Positions 8,787-17,767 of a stretch of DNA of 64,000 bases are shown one piece after another. How positions within the stretch are numbered: the stretch's first letter is position 1; every line of letters begins with the position of its first letter. The notes under the pieces are model-generated. The model made no database searches. It was given only the letters and a program-made list of their open reading frames with translations, and was not told the origin of the DNA. Source of the stretch: Evansella cellulosilytica DSM 2522 (GTDB lineage: Bacteria > Bacillota > Bacilli > Bacillales > Salisediminibacteriaceae); assembly GCF_000177235.2 (NCBI RefSeq), contig NC_014829.1, forward strand, positions 682,001 through 746,000. The letters are read 5' to 3'. The translations under genes and the position numbers were made by a program.

Positions 8787-10343
8787 ATGGATAAAAAACA
8801 GATATTCAGTTTTGCAGTAATGGTTATGCTCGTTGTTGCTGTTAGTTTTTTCTTTAGAGATACAAATCGTGTTGAGGAGAATGAGGAAACAGAAGTGGAG
8901 TTTAATGAGACGGACTCAGTTTGGTCTGAACGTGGTTATGTTGTGGAAACTAGAATTGATAATGTTGAATATATGTTTACAGAATCTACTGATTTAGAGA
9001 AGGAAGAGATTGTATACAATACAGAAAAAGTATTACAAGAGCTCCAGGAGAACTTTGGTATTAACAAAGACAATATACATGTAAAGCTTCTGTATCAAAC
9101 TAGTGAAAATGAAGCGACAGTAGATAATAGTTCTAATAGAGTTATAATCATGCAGGATGAGGATGCTTCTATTGGGGCTGTTGTTAGTCGTTTTAGTGAC
9201 CAGAAACTACCAGCTTGGTTAAGCACTGGACTTGAACTTTATTGGACTTCAAATGAGAATGAGTATATGGATATTTCAGAAGTAAACGAGTGGGTAATAC
9301 GAGCGCACGAATTAGACGGGCGAGACTATGGAGACGCCTGGTTTGTACCTGGTTTTATCGATGCTGAATATACGGAAGCGGCTCATGACATTGCACATTT
9401 ATTTGTTAAGTATCTTGATGAAGAAGGCTATTTACACGATGTCGTTTCGTTTTTTGTTCATGGACACGGATCAAATGAGACTTTAAAACAACATTGGCGT
9501 TCTTTTACTGGAATAACAGACGCACAACTAGACGTAAGTTATAAATATGTATACAATTATCAACATTTTTTATTTGAATTAACGAGAGGTAAAGTGAATG
9601 CCAGTTTTCGAGGAGATAACTGGGAGGAAGAGACAATTATAGATCATTTAACATACATGAATGAAACAATCGAGTATGTAGAGGATTGGTTTAACTATGA
9701 GTTAGAGGAAGAGCTTGTTGTACATATGTATCGTGAACATGCTTCACAGTATGATCATATACCAACAACATCCCAAATCATTACAGTCTACAATGTGCAC
9801 GATGAATCCAGTTTATGGTTAGTATCTTATCATGTTGCCAACATAATAAAAGAAAGAAGCGGTCTTACGTCTGACTTTTATCCGTTTACTGAAGGGGTCG
9901 TAGAAGCGATTCATGATGAAGTTATATCTGACTTACAGTTTGAAGGAGATAATAGAGTTACTCATAGCATGGAAGAGGTTTATCATAATCAAGATAATGA
10001 GACAAATAGAAAAATATTAGAAAATTATCATGTCATCAATGGAGAACCTTTTGAACCAGGGGAAGGGGTAGATTATCGCAGTTTTATGTTTGCAAATTCC
10101 TTTCTCGCATTTGAATACGACGACCGTTTTTCTAGTCACCAATATAGTCCAGATATGGATAACTATATTGAAGATTTAGATGGCTATATTAAAAGCAGCT
10201 CCTTTATTTTATATTTAATCGAACAGCAAGGAAAAGACGATTTTTTGAAAGTGTTTGAGAGTATCGAAGCTTTCGAAGAAATATATGGAGCGACTTTGGA
10301 AGAGATGGTAGCAGAGTGGAAGACATTTATTCAAGTAGAATAG
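8787..10343 (+). CDS. Membrane-anchored extracellular protein, two degenerate peptidase-MA-like halves
   Basis: A 518-residue protein starting MDKKQIFSFAV, with one N-terminal membrane span (about 5-24) and an acidic extracellular remainder. TAGGAGG precedes ATG 8787. The pattern LPAWLSTGLELYW, then a helix FVKYLDEEGYLHDVVSFF, and the C-terminal SSFILYLIEQQGKDDFLKVF plus LEEMVAEWKTFI recall gluzincin (peptidase MA) proteins, where an HExxH helix precedes a 'P.WL.EGL..Y' strand. No HExxH occurs anywhere, so catalysis is unlikely. The two halves look like a repeat (inference). The N-terminal anchor closely resembles that of the next gene, 10615-11313. Confidence 0.6.
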   Translation: MDKKQIFSFAVMVMLVVAVSFFFRDTNRVEENEETEVEFNETDSVWSERGYVVETRIDNVEYMFTESTDLEKEEIVYNTEKVLQELQENFGINKDNIHVKLLYQTSENEATVDNSSNRVIIMQDEDASIGAVVSRFSDQKLPAWLSTGLELYWTSNENEYMDISEVNEWVIRAHELDGRDYGDAWFVPGFIDAEYTEAAHDIAHLFVKYLDEEGYLHDVVSFFVHGHGSNETLKQHWRSFTGITDAQLDVSYKYVYNYQHFLFELTRGKVNASFRGDNWEEETIIDHLTYMNETIEYVEDWFNYELEEELVVHMYREHASQYDHIPTTSQIITVYNVHDESSLWLVSYHVANIIKERSGLTSDFYPFTEGVVEAIHDEVISDLQFEGDNRVTHSMEEVYHNQDNETNRKILENYHVINGEPFEPGEGVDYRSFMFANSFLAFEYDDRFSSHQYSPDMDNYIEDLDGYIKSSSFILYLIEQQGKDDFLKVFESIEAFEEIYGATLEEMVAEWKTFIQVE

Positions 10344-10470
10344 AGGGACAAGTGCTTACGTGTAGAAATTTTTTTATTAATGAAGCAACAACGTTTCACA
10401 GTGCCTTTAGGTGAAGTTTTTATTAATTATGAAGTAATACTTAGAAAAACCACTAAATATTCTATAGTAT

Positions 10471-10508
10471 ATAGCGTTTCTGTGATTTAGCAGGTGCGCT
10501 ATTTTTTT
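10471..10508 (+). terminator. Terminator after the 518-residue protein gene
   Basis: ATAGCG (10471-10476) pairs with CGCTAT (10497-10502), followed by TTTTTT. The short stem makes this moderate. Confidence 0.55.
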
Positions 10509-10614
10509 ACAAATAATGAGTATGTTGTGCACTTGAAGTGATACAAGTAGTGGGAATTGCAAGCACTACTTTAAAAGGAGTAGGAAAAATATTGTCAGAG
10601 ATTTGGAGGGTTTA

Positions 10615-11313
10615 ATGGATAAAAAACAAATGATAAGCTTTGGAATGATTATCGTTTTTATTGCTGTTGTAATCATTTTTTTTAGGGACTCAGAAACAGA
10701 TATAACTATGGAAGTAGATATAGATGATGAGCGCATAGACTATATAGATGTTATTAACTTAAGAGAAGAAAATGAGCAATTAAAGAAAGAGATAGAAAAC
10801 CTTGATGAGGAGTATGAATCTAGCTATTTTGACTTGATGAGGATTATTGTAGACTCAGATTTAGTTTATGAATTGTTTCCAGGTCAAGAAGCAACCACTA
10901 TCATATACAGAGAGGTTAGTGAAGACCAATATACTTTATTTTACAAAGACAAACATGGATATACATTAAACGTTAACACGAGAAATGCTGAGCCTCAAGT
11001 TTACTTTCATTTTATTGAACAGGCTGAATATAACGAAATGAGCTGGAGTGGTGTTGCGAGTGGGGATAGCTATACAATAGGTGGTTTTATTACGGACGAA
11101 AGAATATCGAAAGTGCAATTATTGCAAAATAACAATTTTACGAGAGAATCCACTGTCGTAGAACTAGATTATCACTTTGATGTTTGGTACATTGTCAATG
11201 ATGGTGAAGTGCCGACAGAGGATTTTAGTACTTTCATGATTCAAGGATTAGACGAAAATAATCGCGTTTTATGGGAAGAAGCATTTGAAGGGGCTATTTG
11301 GGGCATTTGGTAA
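10615..11313 (+). CDS. Membrane-anchored coiled-coil extracellular protein, unknown
   Basis: A 232-residue protein, MDKKQMISFGMIIVFIAVVI, with one N-terminal span (about 6-24), a highly acidic stretch, a coiled coil (about 45-70, NLREENEQLKKEIENL) and a C-terminal beta-rich domain. GGAGGG sits 4 nt upstream of ATG 10615; a TTG at 10603 overlaps that site and is unlikely. The anchor (MDKKQ..SF, FFRD) matches that of 8787-10343, suggesting descent from a common anchored precursor. Domain family not recognised. Confidence 0.65.
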   Translation: MDKKQMISFGMIIVFIAVVIIFFRDSETDITMEVDIDDERIDYIDVINLREENEQLKKEIENLDEEYESSYFDLMRIIVDSDLVYELFPGQEATTIIYREVSEDQYTLFYKDKHGYTLNVNTRNAEPQVYFHFIEQAEYNEMSWSGVASGDSYTIGGFITDERISKVQLLQNNNFTRESTVVELDYHFDVWYIVNDGEVPTEDFSTFMIQGLDENNRVLWEEAFEGAIWGIW

Positions 11314-11367
11314 TTTGTTAAAGTGAGGGATTAAGAGCTGCTTCTTCTACGACAAGGAGTGTTACGT

Positions 11368-11934
11368 ATGCTAATAAGTGAAGATGACATTATTTATATA
11401 ATAAAGAAAGACAAAGAAATGATGCATATTTTAGAAACTGTAGAAACATTAAAGTTACCAGATTGGTGGGTATGTGCTGGTTTTGTTCGTGCCAAAATAT
11501 GGGATACATTACATGGTTATACAACAAGTACGAAAATCCCTGATGTCGATGTCATTTATTTTGATCAGGGTAATATAGAAGAAAAATATGAAAAGAGATT
11601 GGAGAAGGATTTATTTTCTATTCATCCACGTGTTCCGTGGTCAGTTAAAAATGAGGCAAGAATGCACAAAGTAAACAATCTACCTCCATACACGTCATCA
11701 GTTGATGCAATTTCAAAATTTCCAGAAACAGCAACCGCTCTTGGAGTAAAACTTGATAAAAAAGGGAATGTCATTTTAACAGCACCTTGTGGCATTCAGG
11801 ATGTTATTAATTTAGAAGTGAAACCAACAACTTTTTTCACTATGACGGAAGAAAGAGCGGCTATCTACAACGATAGGATAGCTAAAAAAAATTGGAGATC
11901 TTTATGGCCTAAAGTGAAGGTTCATTATATTTAA
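11368..11934 (+). CDS. Nucleotidyltransferase-like family protein (NTP_transf_6/DUF925 type)
   Basis: A 188-residue protein. The pattern WWVCAGFVRAKIWD...PDVDVIYFD, then SVKNEARMH and APCGIQDVINLEVKPT, is that of the nucleotidyltransferase family PF06042 (formerly DUF925), recognised from memory. The D-x-D (DVDVIYFD) would be the metal-binding pair. The real target is unknown for the family. AAGGAG lies 8 nt upstream of ATG 11368; the frame also opens with GTG at 11359, which overlaps that site. Confidence 0.8.
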   Translation: MLISEDDIIYIIKKDKEMMHILETVETLKLPDWWVCAGFVRAKIWDTLHGYTTSTKIPDVDVIYFDQGNIEEKYEKRLEKDLFSIHPRVPWSVKNEARMHKVNNLPPYTSSVDAISKFPETATALGVKLDKKGNVILTAPCGIQDVINLEVKPTTFFTMTEERAAIYNDRIAKKNWRSLWPKVKVHYI

Positions 11935-11984
11935 TGAATTGCTTTTAACTATGTATTCCAAGATTGAAAGTGAGGTGAAACAAT

Positions 11985-12401
11985 ATGATAAAAGGGTTAA
12001 ATCACTTTTTATTTTCAGTTTCAAATCTAGATAAATCTATTGAGTTTTATGAGAAGGTGTTTGATGCAAGGATATTAGTAAAGGGAAAAACAACTGCATA
12101 TTTTGATTTATGTGGTATGTGGCTAGCACTGAACGAAGAAAAATATATACCTAGAAATGAGATAAAGCATTCATATACGCATATCGCATTTACTATTGAT
12201 GAGTCCGATTTTGACGAAATGTTAGCGAAACTAAAGCAATGGAATGTGACGATATTACCTAGCCGCCCTAGAGACACAAAAGATAAAAAATCGATTTACT
12301 TTACTGACCCAGATGGTCATAAATTTGAGTTTCACACTGGTACTTTACAGGATCGATTATCATACTACAAAGCCGATAAAACGCATATGAAATTTTATTA
12401 A
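11985..12401 (+). CDS. fosB: Metallothiol transferase FosB (fosfomycin resistance)
   Basis: A 138-residue glyoxalase/VOC-fold enzyme. FosB adds bacillithiol (or L-cysteine) to fosfomycin, opening its epoxide. The three metal ligands fall at the canonical positions: His7 (GLNH), His66 (YTHIAFTI) and Glu115 ([10 protein letters not shown]). The segments [41 protein letters not shown] and [10 protein letters not shown] are nearly those of Bacillus subtilis FosB. GAGGTGA precedes the ATG. Single-gene unit. It implies, by family knowledge, that the organism makes bacillithiol. Confidence 0.95.
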   Translation: MIKGLNHFLFSVSNLDKSIEFYEKVFDARILVKGKTTAYFDLCGMWLALNEEKYIPRNEIKHSYTHIAFTIDESDFDEMLAKLKQWNVTILPSRPRDTKDKKSIYFTDPDGHKFEFHTGTLQDRLSYYKADKTHMKFY

Positions 12402-12437
12402 TGGCTAATATCATAATGGGTATTACATAAGCAATAA

Positions 12438-12480
12438 AAGCCACTGAAGTAGTTGCTCTGCACTTTTTCAGTGGCTTCCT
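12438..12480. terminator. Bidirectional terminator between fosB and the DUF1761-like gene
   Basis: AAGCCACTGAA (12438-12448) / TTCAGTGGCTT (12468-12478). The upper arm (CACTGAA..TTCAGTG) belongs to a hairpin module seen repeatedly elsewhere in the window. Confidence 0.7.
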
Positions 12481-12501
12481 TCAAGCTCGTTTTTAGTTTT
12501 T

Positions 12502-12882
12502 TTATATGAAAAACATCATTACAATCCCTATAGTGGTGAGGGCGATAATGTGGTAACCTACAGCAATAACATATATAGTCAATGCACTTTTACTATTTGT
12601 ACCTAGCCCAAAAATAAAATCCTTTGCATACGAAAGTGCTACGATACAACCTATTCCACCACCGATTAATCCTCCATCAAGAAAAGATTCTGCTCCGGTC
12701 ACGCGTAAAACACCGTATAGAAAGATTGTAGTCATTAGCGTTACTAAGGATAGTAATCCATAATTCGGTTGATTTGGTGTAATGTTTAAATTAGTTACCC
12801 ATTTATTACCGAGGATTGTATAGTATATCATGCCGCTTACCATGTAAATAACAACACCTGTTAATATTGCTAAAATCATCAT
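12502..12882 (-). CDS. DUF1761-like membrane protein
   Basis: A 126-residue protein with four hydrophobic segments (about 2-24, 44-62, 70-90, 103-125) and an early YYTILGNKWV turn like the 'LWYSPLLFGKAWM' motif of DUF1761 proteins; assignment is by pattern from memory. GGGAG is 7 nt before the ATG at 12882. Convergent with fosB. Function of the family is unknown. Confidence 0.65.
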   Translation of the reverse strand: MMILAILTGVVIYMVSGMIYYTILGNKWVTNLNITPNQPNYGLLSLVTLMTTIFLYGVLRVTGAESFLDGGLIGGGIGCIVALSYAKDFIFGLGTNSKSALTIYVIAVGYHIIALTTIGIVMMFFI

Positions 12883-12964
12883 TGTTAACTCCCTTCCGTG
12901 AAATATACGTATGAGTATGTTTTGTTGTGGGACAAATTAATATGTGAGATAAAGCATAAATCCT

Positions 12965-13777
12965 ACTTTAAAAACATGTGGCATCATTTCTTTACCGCTT
13001 CTAAGAAAAACGAAAAACTCGTTTTTCGTTTTTCATTTTTCATAAAAGATATGAGAGTATAAAATATGGCGGTGGAAATGAAGCCACGCGTAGTAGTGAG
13101 AAGAGCACTCACTACTACTTTAAAAACATGTGGCATCATTTCTTTACCGCTTCTAAGAAAAACGAAAAACTCGTTTTTCGTTTTTCATTTTTCATAAAAG
13201 ATATGAGAGTATAAAATATGGCGGTGGAAATGAAGCCACGCGTAGTAGTGAGAAGAGCACTCACTACTACTTTAAAGACATGTGGCATCATTTCTTTACC
13301 GCTTCTAAGAAAAACGAAAAACTCGTTTTTCGTTTTTCATAAAAGATATGAGAGTATAAAATATGGCGGTGGAAATGAAGCCACGCGTAGTAGTGAGAAG
13401 AGCACTCACTACTACTTTAAGAACATGTGGCATCATTTCTTTACCGCTTCTAAGAAAAACGAAAAACTCGTTTTTCGTTTTTCATAAAAGATATGAGAGT
13501 ATAAAATATGGCGGTGGAAATGAAGCCACGCGTAGTAGTGAGAAGAGCACTCACTACTACTTTAAAAACATGTGGCATCATTTCTTTACCGCTTCTAAGA
13601 AAAACGAAAAACTCGTTTTTCGTTTTTCATAAAAGATATGAGAGTATAAAATATGGCGGTGGAAATGAAGCCACGCGTAGTAGTGAGAAGAGCACTCACT
13701 ACTACTTTAAAAACATGTGGCATCATTTCTTTACCGCTTCTAAGAAGAACGAAAAACTCGTTTTTCGTTCTTCTTAT
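12965..13777. repeat. Six tandem copies of a structured 145/152-bp repeat
   Basis: Landmark ATGTGGCATCATTTC occurs at 12976, 13128, 13280, 13425, 13570 and 13715, giving periods of 152, 152, 145, 145, 145; the 7-bp difference is an extra ATTTTTC copy. Each unit holds a 13-bp-stem hairpin with a CTCG loop (13005-13017/13022-13034 in unit 1) and an 11-bp-stem hairpin with 7-nt loop (13090-13100/13108-13118). A wider pair GTGGC..CATTTC..ACCGC / GCGGT..GAAATGAAGCCAC embraces the first. The period is not a multiple of three and the open frames in it shift register each unit, so it is not coding. Confidence 0.95.
13742..13775. terminator. Last-unit hairpin, candidate terminator of the dehydrogenase gene
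   Basis: AAGAAGAACGAAAAA (13742-13756) pairs perfectly with TTTTTCGTTCTTCTT (13761-13775) around a CTCG loop, 3 bp beyond the stop codon of the minus-strand gene. Relative to the other units it carries compensated changes on both arms. Confidence 0.6.
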
Positions 13778-14773
13778 CTAATATCCCATTTTTTTATTGA
13801 CGACATTCTTAAGTGGATTGCCTGCAATGTACTGTTCAAGATTGTGTATAAACAACGACATGATCCGATCAAGGTTTTTTGGTGAATAGTATGCTAAGTG
13901 TGGCGAAATAAGAATATTATCGATCGACCAAAATGGATGGCTCTTTGGCAATGGCTCTTCGTCAAATACGTCAAGAGCTGCTCCTGCTAAATGTCCTTCT
14001 CTTATTGCATCAATTAAATCATCGTCGTTAATCGTATTTCCCCGTCCAACATTAATCAAAAAGCTGCCTTCTTTCATGAAACGAAGTCGTTCCTTGTTCA
14101 TTAGATTGATTGTTTCAGCTGTTGAAGGAAGTGCAAGAACGACATAGTCCGACTGTTTCAGCACATCATTAATATTTCTCATGCCAACGATATGGTCAGC
14201 ATACTCGTTTTCTTTAGATTTGTCAGGATTCCTTCTGCAGCCGATGACATGCATACCGAAAGCTTTTGCTCTTTTAGCAATTTCAGATCCTATTTCTCCA
14301 TAACCGATAATGCCGAGTGTTGCGTTATAGAGCTCTTTCACCTTCGATACATGCCATTCATTATTTAACTGTCGCTTCGCCATTCCTGGTATACCTCTAG
14401 CTAGTCCAGACATCATTGCCATTGTATGCTCTGCTATAGGGATGGACGTACAGCCTTTTGAGTTAGTAATTATAAGGTCATGGCTAACGATCTCCTCATG
14501 AAGCATCGCATCAATTCCGACACTAGAAGAGTGCACCCATTTAACGTGTGGTGCTTTTTTTAATATATTTAAATGATCTTGAACGCCAAGTGTAAAAATG
14601 ACATCGCAATCACTAATATCAAATGAAACCTCTGGTTCTGGCTCGCGCCAATTCCAAGGTTCAACAATGACGCGGCTAGATAACTCCTCAATCTTTCGTA
14701 AATACTTTTGTGGTGTTTTTAGTCGAATGTATATCGAAGGAGCTACTCTTTTTTGCCTTGTTACCAATCCCAT
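13778..14773 (-). CDS. D-2-hydroxyacid dehydrogenase, NAD(P)-dependent
   Basis: A 331-residue enzyme of the D-isomer-specific 2-hydroxyacid dehydrogenase family, which interconverts 2-keto and D-2-hydroxy acids. It has the nucleotide-binding motif GIIGYGEIGSEIA, catalytic Arg in INVGRGNTIND, Glu in LDVFDEEPLP and His in ISPHLAYYS. The substrate is not predictable. Start is ambiguous: AGGGGGAG lies directly against ATG 14773, too close, while TTG at codon 3 (14767) has about 7-nt spacing. Its 3' end abuts the 145-bp repeat array. Confidence 0.92.
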   Translation of the reverse strand: MGLVTRQKRVAPSIYIRLKTPQKYLRKIEELSSRVIVEPWNWREPEPEVSFDISDCDVIFTLGVQDHLNILKKAPHVKWVHSSSVGIDAMLHEEIVSHDLIITNSKGCTSIPIAEHTMAMMSGLARGIPGMAKRQLNNEWHVSKVKELYNATLGIIGYGEIGSEIAKRAKAFGMHVIGCRRNPDKSKENEYADHIVGMRNINDVLKQSDYVVLALPSTAETINLMNKERLRFMKEGSFLINVGRGNTINDDDLIDAIREGHLAGAALDVFDEEPLPKSHPFWSIDNILISPHLAYYSPKNLDRIMSLFIHNLEQYIAGNPLKNVVNKKMGY

Positions 14774-15006
14774 CTCCCCCTAACTCAATATAGATAAATG
14801 CTCTACATAACTAGGGTAGCTTACATACATAAACGAGTAAAGAGTGACAGTGGCATTAAATGCAAAATAGATGAACACGTAAGCAAGGAATTATCCATAC
14901 AAGTGTGGAATTAAAGAAGCAGACGAACGAATGTGAATGCTAAGTTACAAGAATACATAATAATAATTAGTCTTTTAAAAAACGAGAAAATGTTGGGAGG
15001 AAACGA

Positions 15007-15957
15007 ATGAAAAAGTGGATGCTATTAATTACGCTGTTATTACTAGCAATTTTCCTCATTTGGTGGTGGATGTCCAAAGCACCTGTATCGAGCGGCATTT
15101 ATCCTGAGAGGCAGGCTGGATTGATTGTTATTGAGATAGATGAAGAAGAGAGAATGGTGGATTTTCATCTTCCGGTTCGTTGGATTAAAACACAGCCTTG
15201 GGAACAACCGCCGATGATAGATGACGCTATCCTTTATAATGAAAAAGGAGAAGTTATCGCACACATCGAAGGGGAATTTATACTTGAAATAGATGAAAGG
15301 CGCAACGCGTGGAATAGAAGAAATGTACCTGCAATCATCCCATTTAGCATTAATGGTGAAAAAGTGATTCATGAGACAGGAGAGATTCTATATCCGTTAA
15401 ATGATGCATTATATGAAAATTATTATGTGGATCGTTTGGAACTTACTTTTAACGATGAAAGACTTACCTTCCATATGGAAAGCACTTATAAACTGCATCC
15501 ATTAATGGAGGAGAATGACGATATTCCTAATGGAGAAGTCGAAAGTACTATGCCATTAAGGGATCAGGATACTGAAACAAATATTGGCTTTTTAGTTCAG
15601 CTAAGTGGGGCTACTATAGAAGACATTATGTATTGGCTACCAGGTATGGATGAGAACTATATAAAAAATGATATGCTAGTTTCAGAGGATGCTGTAATGG
15701 ATGACTATTTACAAGGATCCGCAAGTTTTGAGGGTGAAAATTTTTCACTTCCATTAGAGCTTGAGTCAAATCGAGCACTACTTTTTTTTCCATACACAGA
15801 CAAAATGGTGAAAGAAGTTGAACAATCTATTATCCATACAATTCCGTATTTTAAAATATCAGATACGGATGGTACGTACATCATTGGTGGTGCAGGAACA
15901 ATATATCCGTTTGATCGAGAAAAAGAATGGGAGGAGCTTCTCATTCTGCCAAAATAG
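15007..15957 (+). CDS. Membrane-anchored extracellular protein leading the Bce-like operon
   Basis: A 316-residue protein with one N-terminal span (about 3-22, including a WWW triplet) and a predicted beta-rich extracellular domain rich in acidic residues. GGGAGG sits 6 nt before the ATG. I do not recognise the domain. The stop is 13 bp before the response-regulator start, so it is probably the first gene of the five-gene Bce-type operon; an accessory role in sensing or protection is an inference from position only. Confidence 0.75.
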   Translation: MKKWMLLITLLLLAIFLIWWWMSKAPVSSGIYPERQAGLIVIEIDEEERMVDFHLPVRWIKTQPWEQPPMIDDAILYNEKGEVIAHIEGEFILEIDERRNAWNRRNVPAIIPFSINGEKVIHETGEILYPLNDALYENYYVDRLELTFNDERLTFHMESTYKLHPLMEENDDIPNGEVESTMPLRDQDTETNIGFLVQLSGATIEDIMYWLPGMDENYIKNDMLVSEDAVMDDYLQGSASFEGENFSLPLELESNRALLFFPYTDKMVKEVEQSIIHTIPYFKISDTDGTYIIGGAGTIYPFDREKEWEELLILPK

Positions 15958-15970
15958 AAGGTGAAAAAAC

Positions 15971-16648
15971 ATGTATAAAGTATTAATCATTGAAGACGAT
16001 GAGACGATTTCCAGCATTATGGAAGAAAATCTACGTAAATGGGGGTTCTCATCTTTTAGAATTAATGATTTTCGTGAAGTGTTGACAGAGTACACAGCTA
16101 TTCAACCCCACTTAGTTTTAATGGATATTAATCTACCATTTTACGATGGCTTTTATTGGTGTACGAAAATAAGGGAGCTTTCTACAGTTCCTATCATTTT
16201 TATTTCATCAAGAGACACTGATGCGGACAAAATTCGTGCGATCTCCCAAGGTGGGGATGATTATATCGATAAACCTTTTTCAATCGATTTACTAATTGCT
16301 AAAATACAAGCGACACTCCGAAGAACCTATTCCTACAGTGACCAACAATTAAATGTGCTTCAATACGACAATCTCGTTTTTCATATTGAAAAGCAGGTAG
16401 TATTTTGTGGAGATAGTGAGATATTGTTAACAAAGAACGAATCTAGAATTCTTGCGGTGCTTATTAGAAATCGAGGGAATGTTGTATCACGGACGAGATT
16501 GATGAAAGCTCTTTGGGACGATGAAAGCTTTGTTGATGAGAATACTTTAACTGTAAATGTCAATAGATTGAGGAAAAAGCTAGCCTCACTACCGTCAGAC
16601 GATGACTTTATAAAAACTGTAAAAGGGGAAGGATATCGTTTACTATGA
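15971..16648 (+). CDS. BceR-like response regulator (OmpR/PhoB family)
   Basis: A 225-residue two-domain regulator. The receiver domain (1-120) has acidic pocket EDD (8-10), phospho-acceptor Asp52 (LMDINLPFYDGFYW) and Lys in DKPFS; the winged-helix DNA-binding domain (about 128-225) ends in TVKGEGYRLL. The subfamily matches regulators of Bce-type peptide-resistance modules. The kinase gene overlaps its end by 4 nt (ATGA), showing translational coupling. Confidence 0.92.
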   Translation: MYKVLIIEDDETISSIMEENLRKWGFSSFRINDFREVLTEYTAIQPHLVLMDINLPFYDGFYWCTKIRELSTVPIIFISSRDTDADKIRAISQGGDDYIDKPFSIDLLIAKIQATLRRTYSYSDQQLNVLQYDNLVFHIEKQVVFCGDSEILLTKNESRILAVLIRNRGNVVSRTRLMKALWDDESFVDENTLTVNVNRLRKKLASLPSDDDFIKTVKGEGYRLL

Positions 16649-17676
16649 GCTTTTTACAATACATGAAAGAGCGTTGGATAACGTACTTATTTTTATTTGT
16701 TGCCTTTTCCTTTAGTTTAATTGTATATAAGCTAGATGTTAGTCTTTATTTAAGTCAATCTAGTGGATCTTATATATTGGTGGGATGGGGGATTCTTTTT
16801 ACCATCTTTGTGACTGTGGACTATTTCGTTTTAAACTACCGACTACAAAAACTTGAAGCATTTACAAACCTAAATGCCTCTTCTGAAGAAGTAGATGAAT
16901 TTATCTATCCATTAGATAATAGGATTGCTAAGCAAATGGAAAGCATTATATTAAAATATGAGAAATATAGAAGCGACATAAGGGCGCTTACTTCTGAAGA
17001 AATGACGTTTATAACGAAATGGCTTCATGACGTAAAGGTCCCAATATCAGCCAGTAAATTAATTCTCGAAACAGAAGAACAGGCTATACCGAAAAAACTA
17101 TATGAACGTTTGTATCATGAGTTATTTTCTATTGAGGAGTCTGCTCAGCGTGTCTTTTATGAAATGAAAACGAATCGATTTTATGATGATTATAAAATTG
17201 CACCAACGCAAACAAAAAAATTAATTGCTAGTGCATTAAAGGGGTACTCCAGTTTTTTTAGCTACAAAAAGTTAGCGATGAATATGGAGGGAGAGGACAC
17301 CCCCGTACTTACCGACGAAAAATGGAGTGGGTATATCCTCTCCCAAATTATTTCGAATGCAGTAAAGTACACACCTGAAAATGGAAGAATTAGTATAAAA
17401 ACAATGCGGGAAGACAGTGGAGATATAACGATAAGTATTAGAAATAGTGGTCAAGGCATCCACCCTAGTGATATTGGACAAGTTTTCAAAAAAGGGTATA
17501 CGTCAAGTGAACGAAGAACAGGGTTAAAGGCAACGGGGTATGGTCTATATTTGGCAAAAAAACTATCAGACTTGCTCGGTCATACACTAACGGTAAAGTC
17601 AGTATACAATGAGTATGCTGAATTTCATCTTCAGTTTCATGAAAACAAAACGATTTATGATGTGACAAAATTGTAA
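16645..17676 (+). CDS. BceS-like intramembrane-sensing histidine kinase
   Basis: A 343-residue kinase with two spans (about 13-30 and 43-64) joined by a very short loop, hence no extracellular sensor domain, as in BceS. The H-box is WLHDVKVPISAS with His128; ATPase motifs are ISNAVKYTPENGRI (N-box) and the glycine motifs NSGQGIHPSD and GLKATGYGLYLAKK. Known family members sense flux through their partner BceAB transporter rather than drug directly. Overlaps the regulator gene by 4 nt. Confidence 0.92.
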   Translation: MSFLQYMKERWITYLFLFVAFSFSLIVYKLDVSLYLSQSSGSYILVGWGILFTIFVTVDYFVLNYRLQKLEAFTNLNASSEEVDEFIYPLDNRIAKQMESIILKYEKYRSDIRALTSEEMTFITKWLHDVKVPISASKLILETEEQAIPKKLYERLYHELFSIEESAQRVFYEMKTNRFYDDYKIAPTQTKKLIASALKGYSSFFSYKKLAMNMEGEDTPVLTDEKWSGYILSQIISNAVKYTPENGRISIKTMREDSGDITISIRNSGQGIHPSDIGQVFKKGYTSSERRTGLKATGYGLYLAKKLSDLLGHTLTVKSVYNEYAEFHLQFHENKTIYDVTKL

Positions 17677-17767
17677 GTATGGATGGAGAAACTGTAAGGT
17701 AATTCGATGTAAAGCGTCTGTATTCTCATATATAGTTATCTCATCAATAAAAGTTGGAGGTAGAAGA

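Noticed and set aside
13218-13885. Three overlapping 89-125-codon frames reading MAVEMKPRVVVRRALTTT...
   Set aside because: They repeat because the 145-bp DNA unit repeats. The period is not a multiple of three, no ribosome binding site precedes them, and the sequence is dominated by hairpins.
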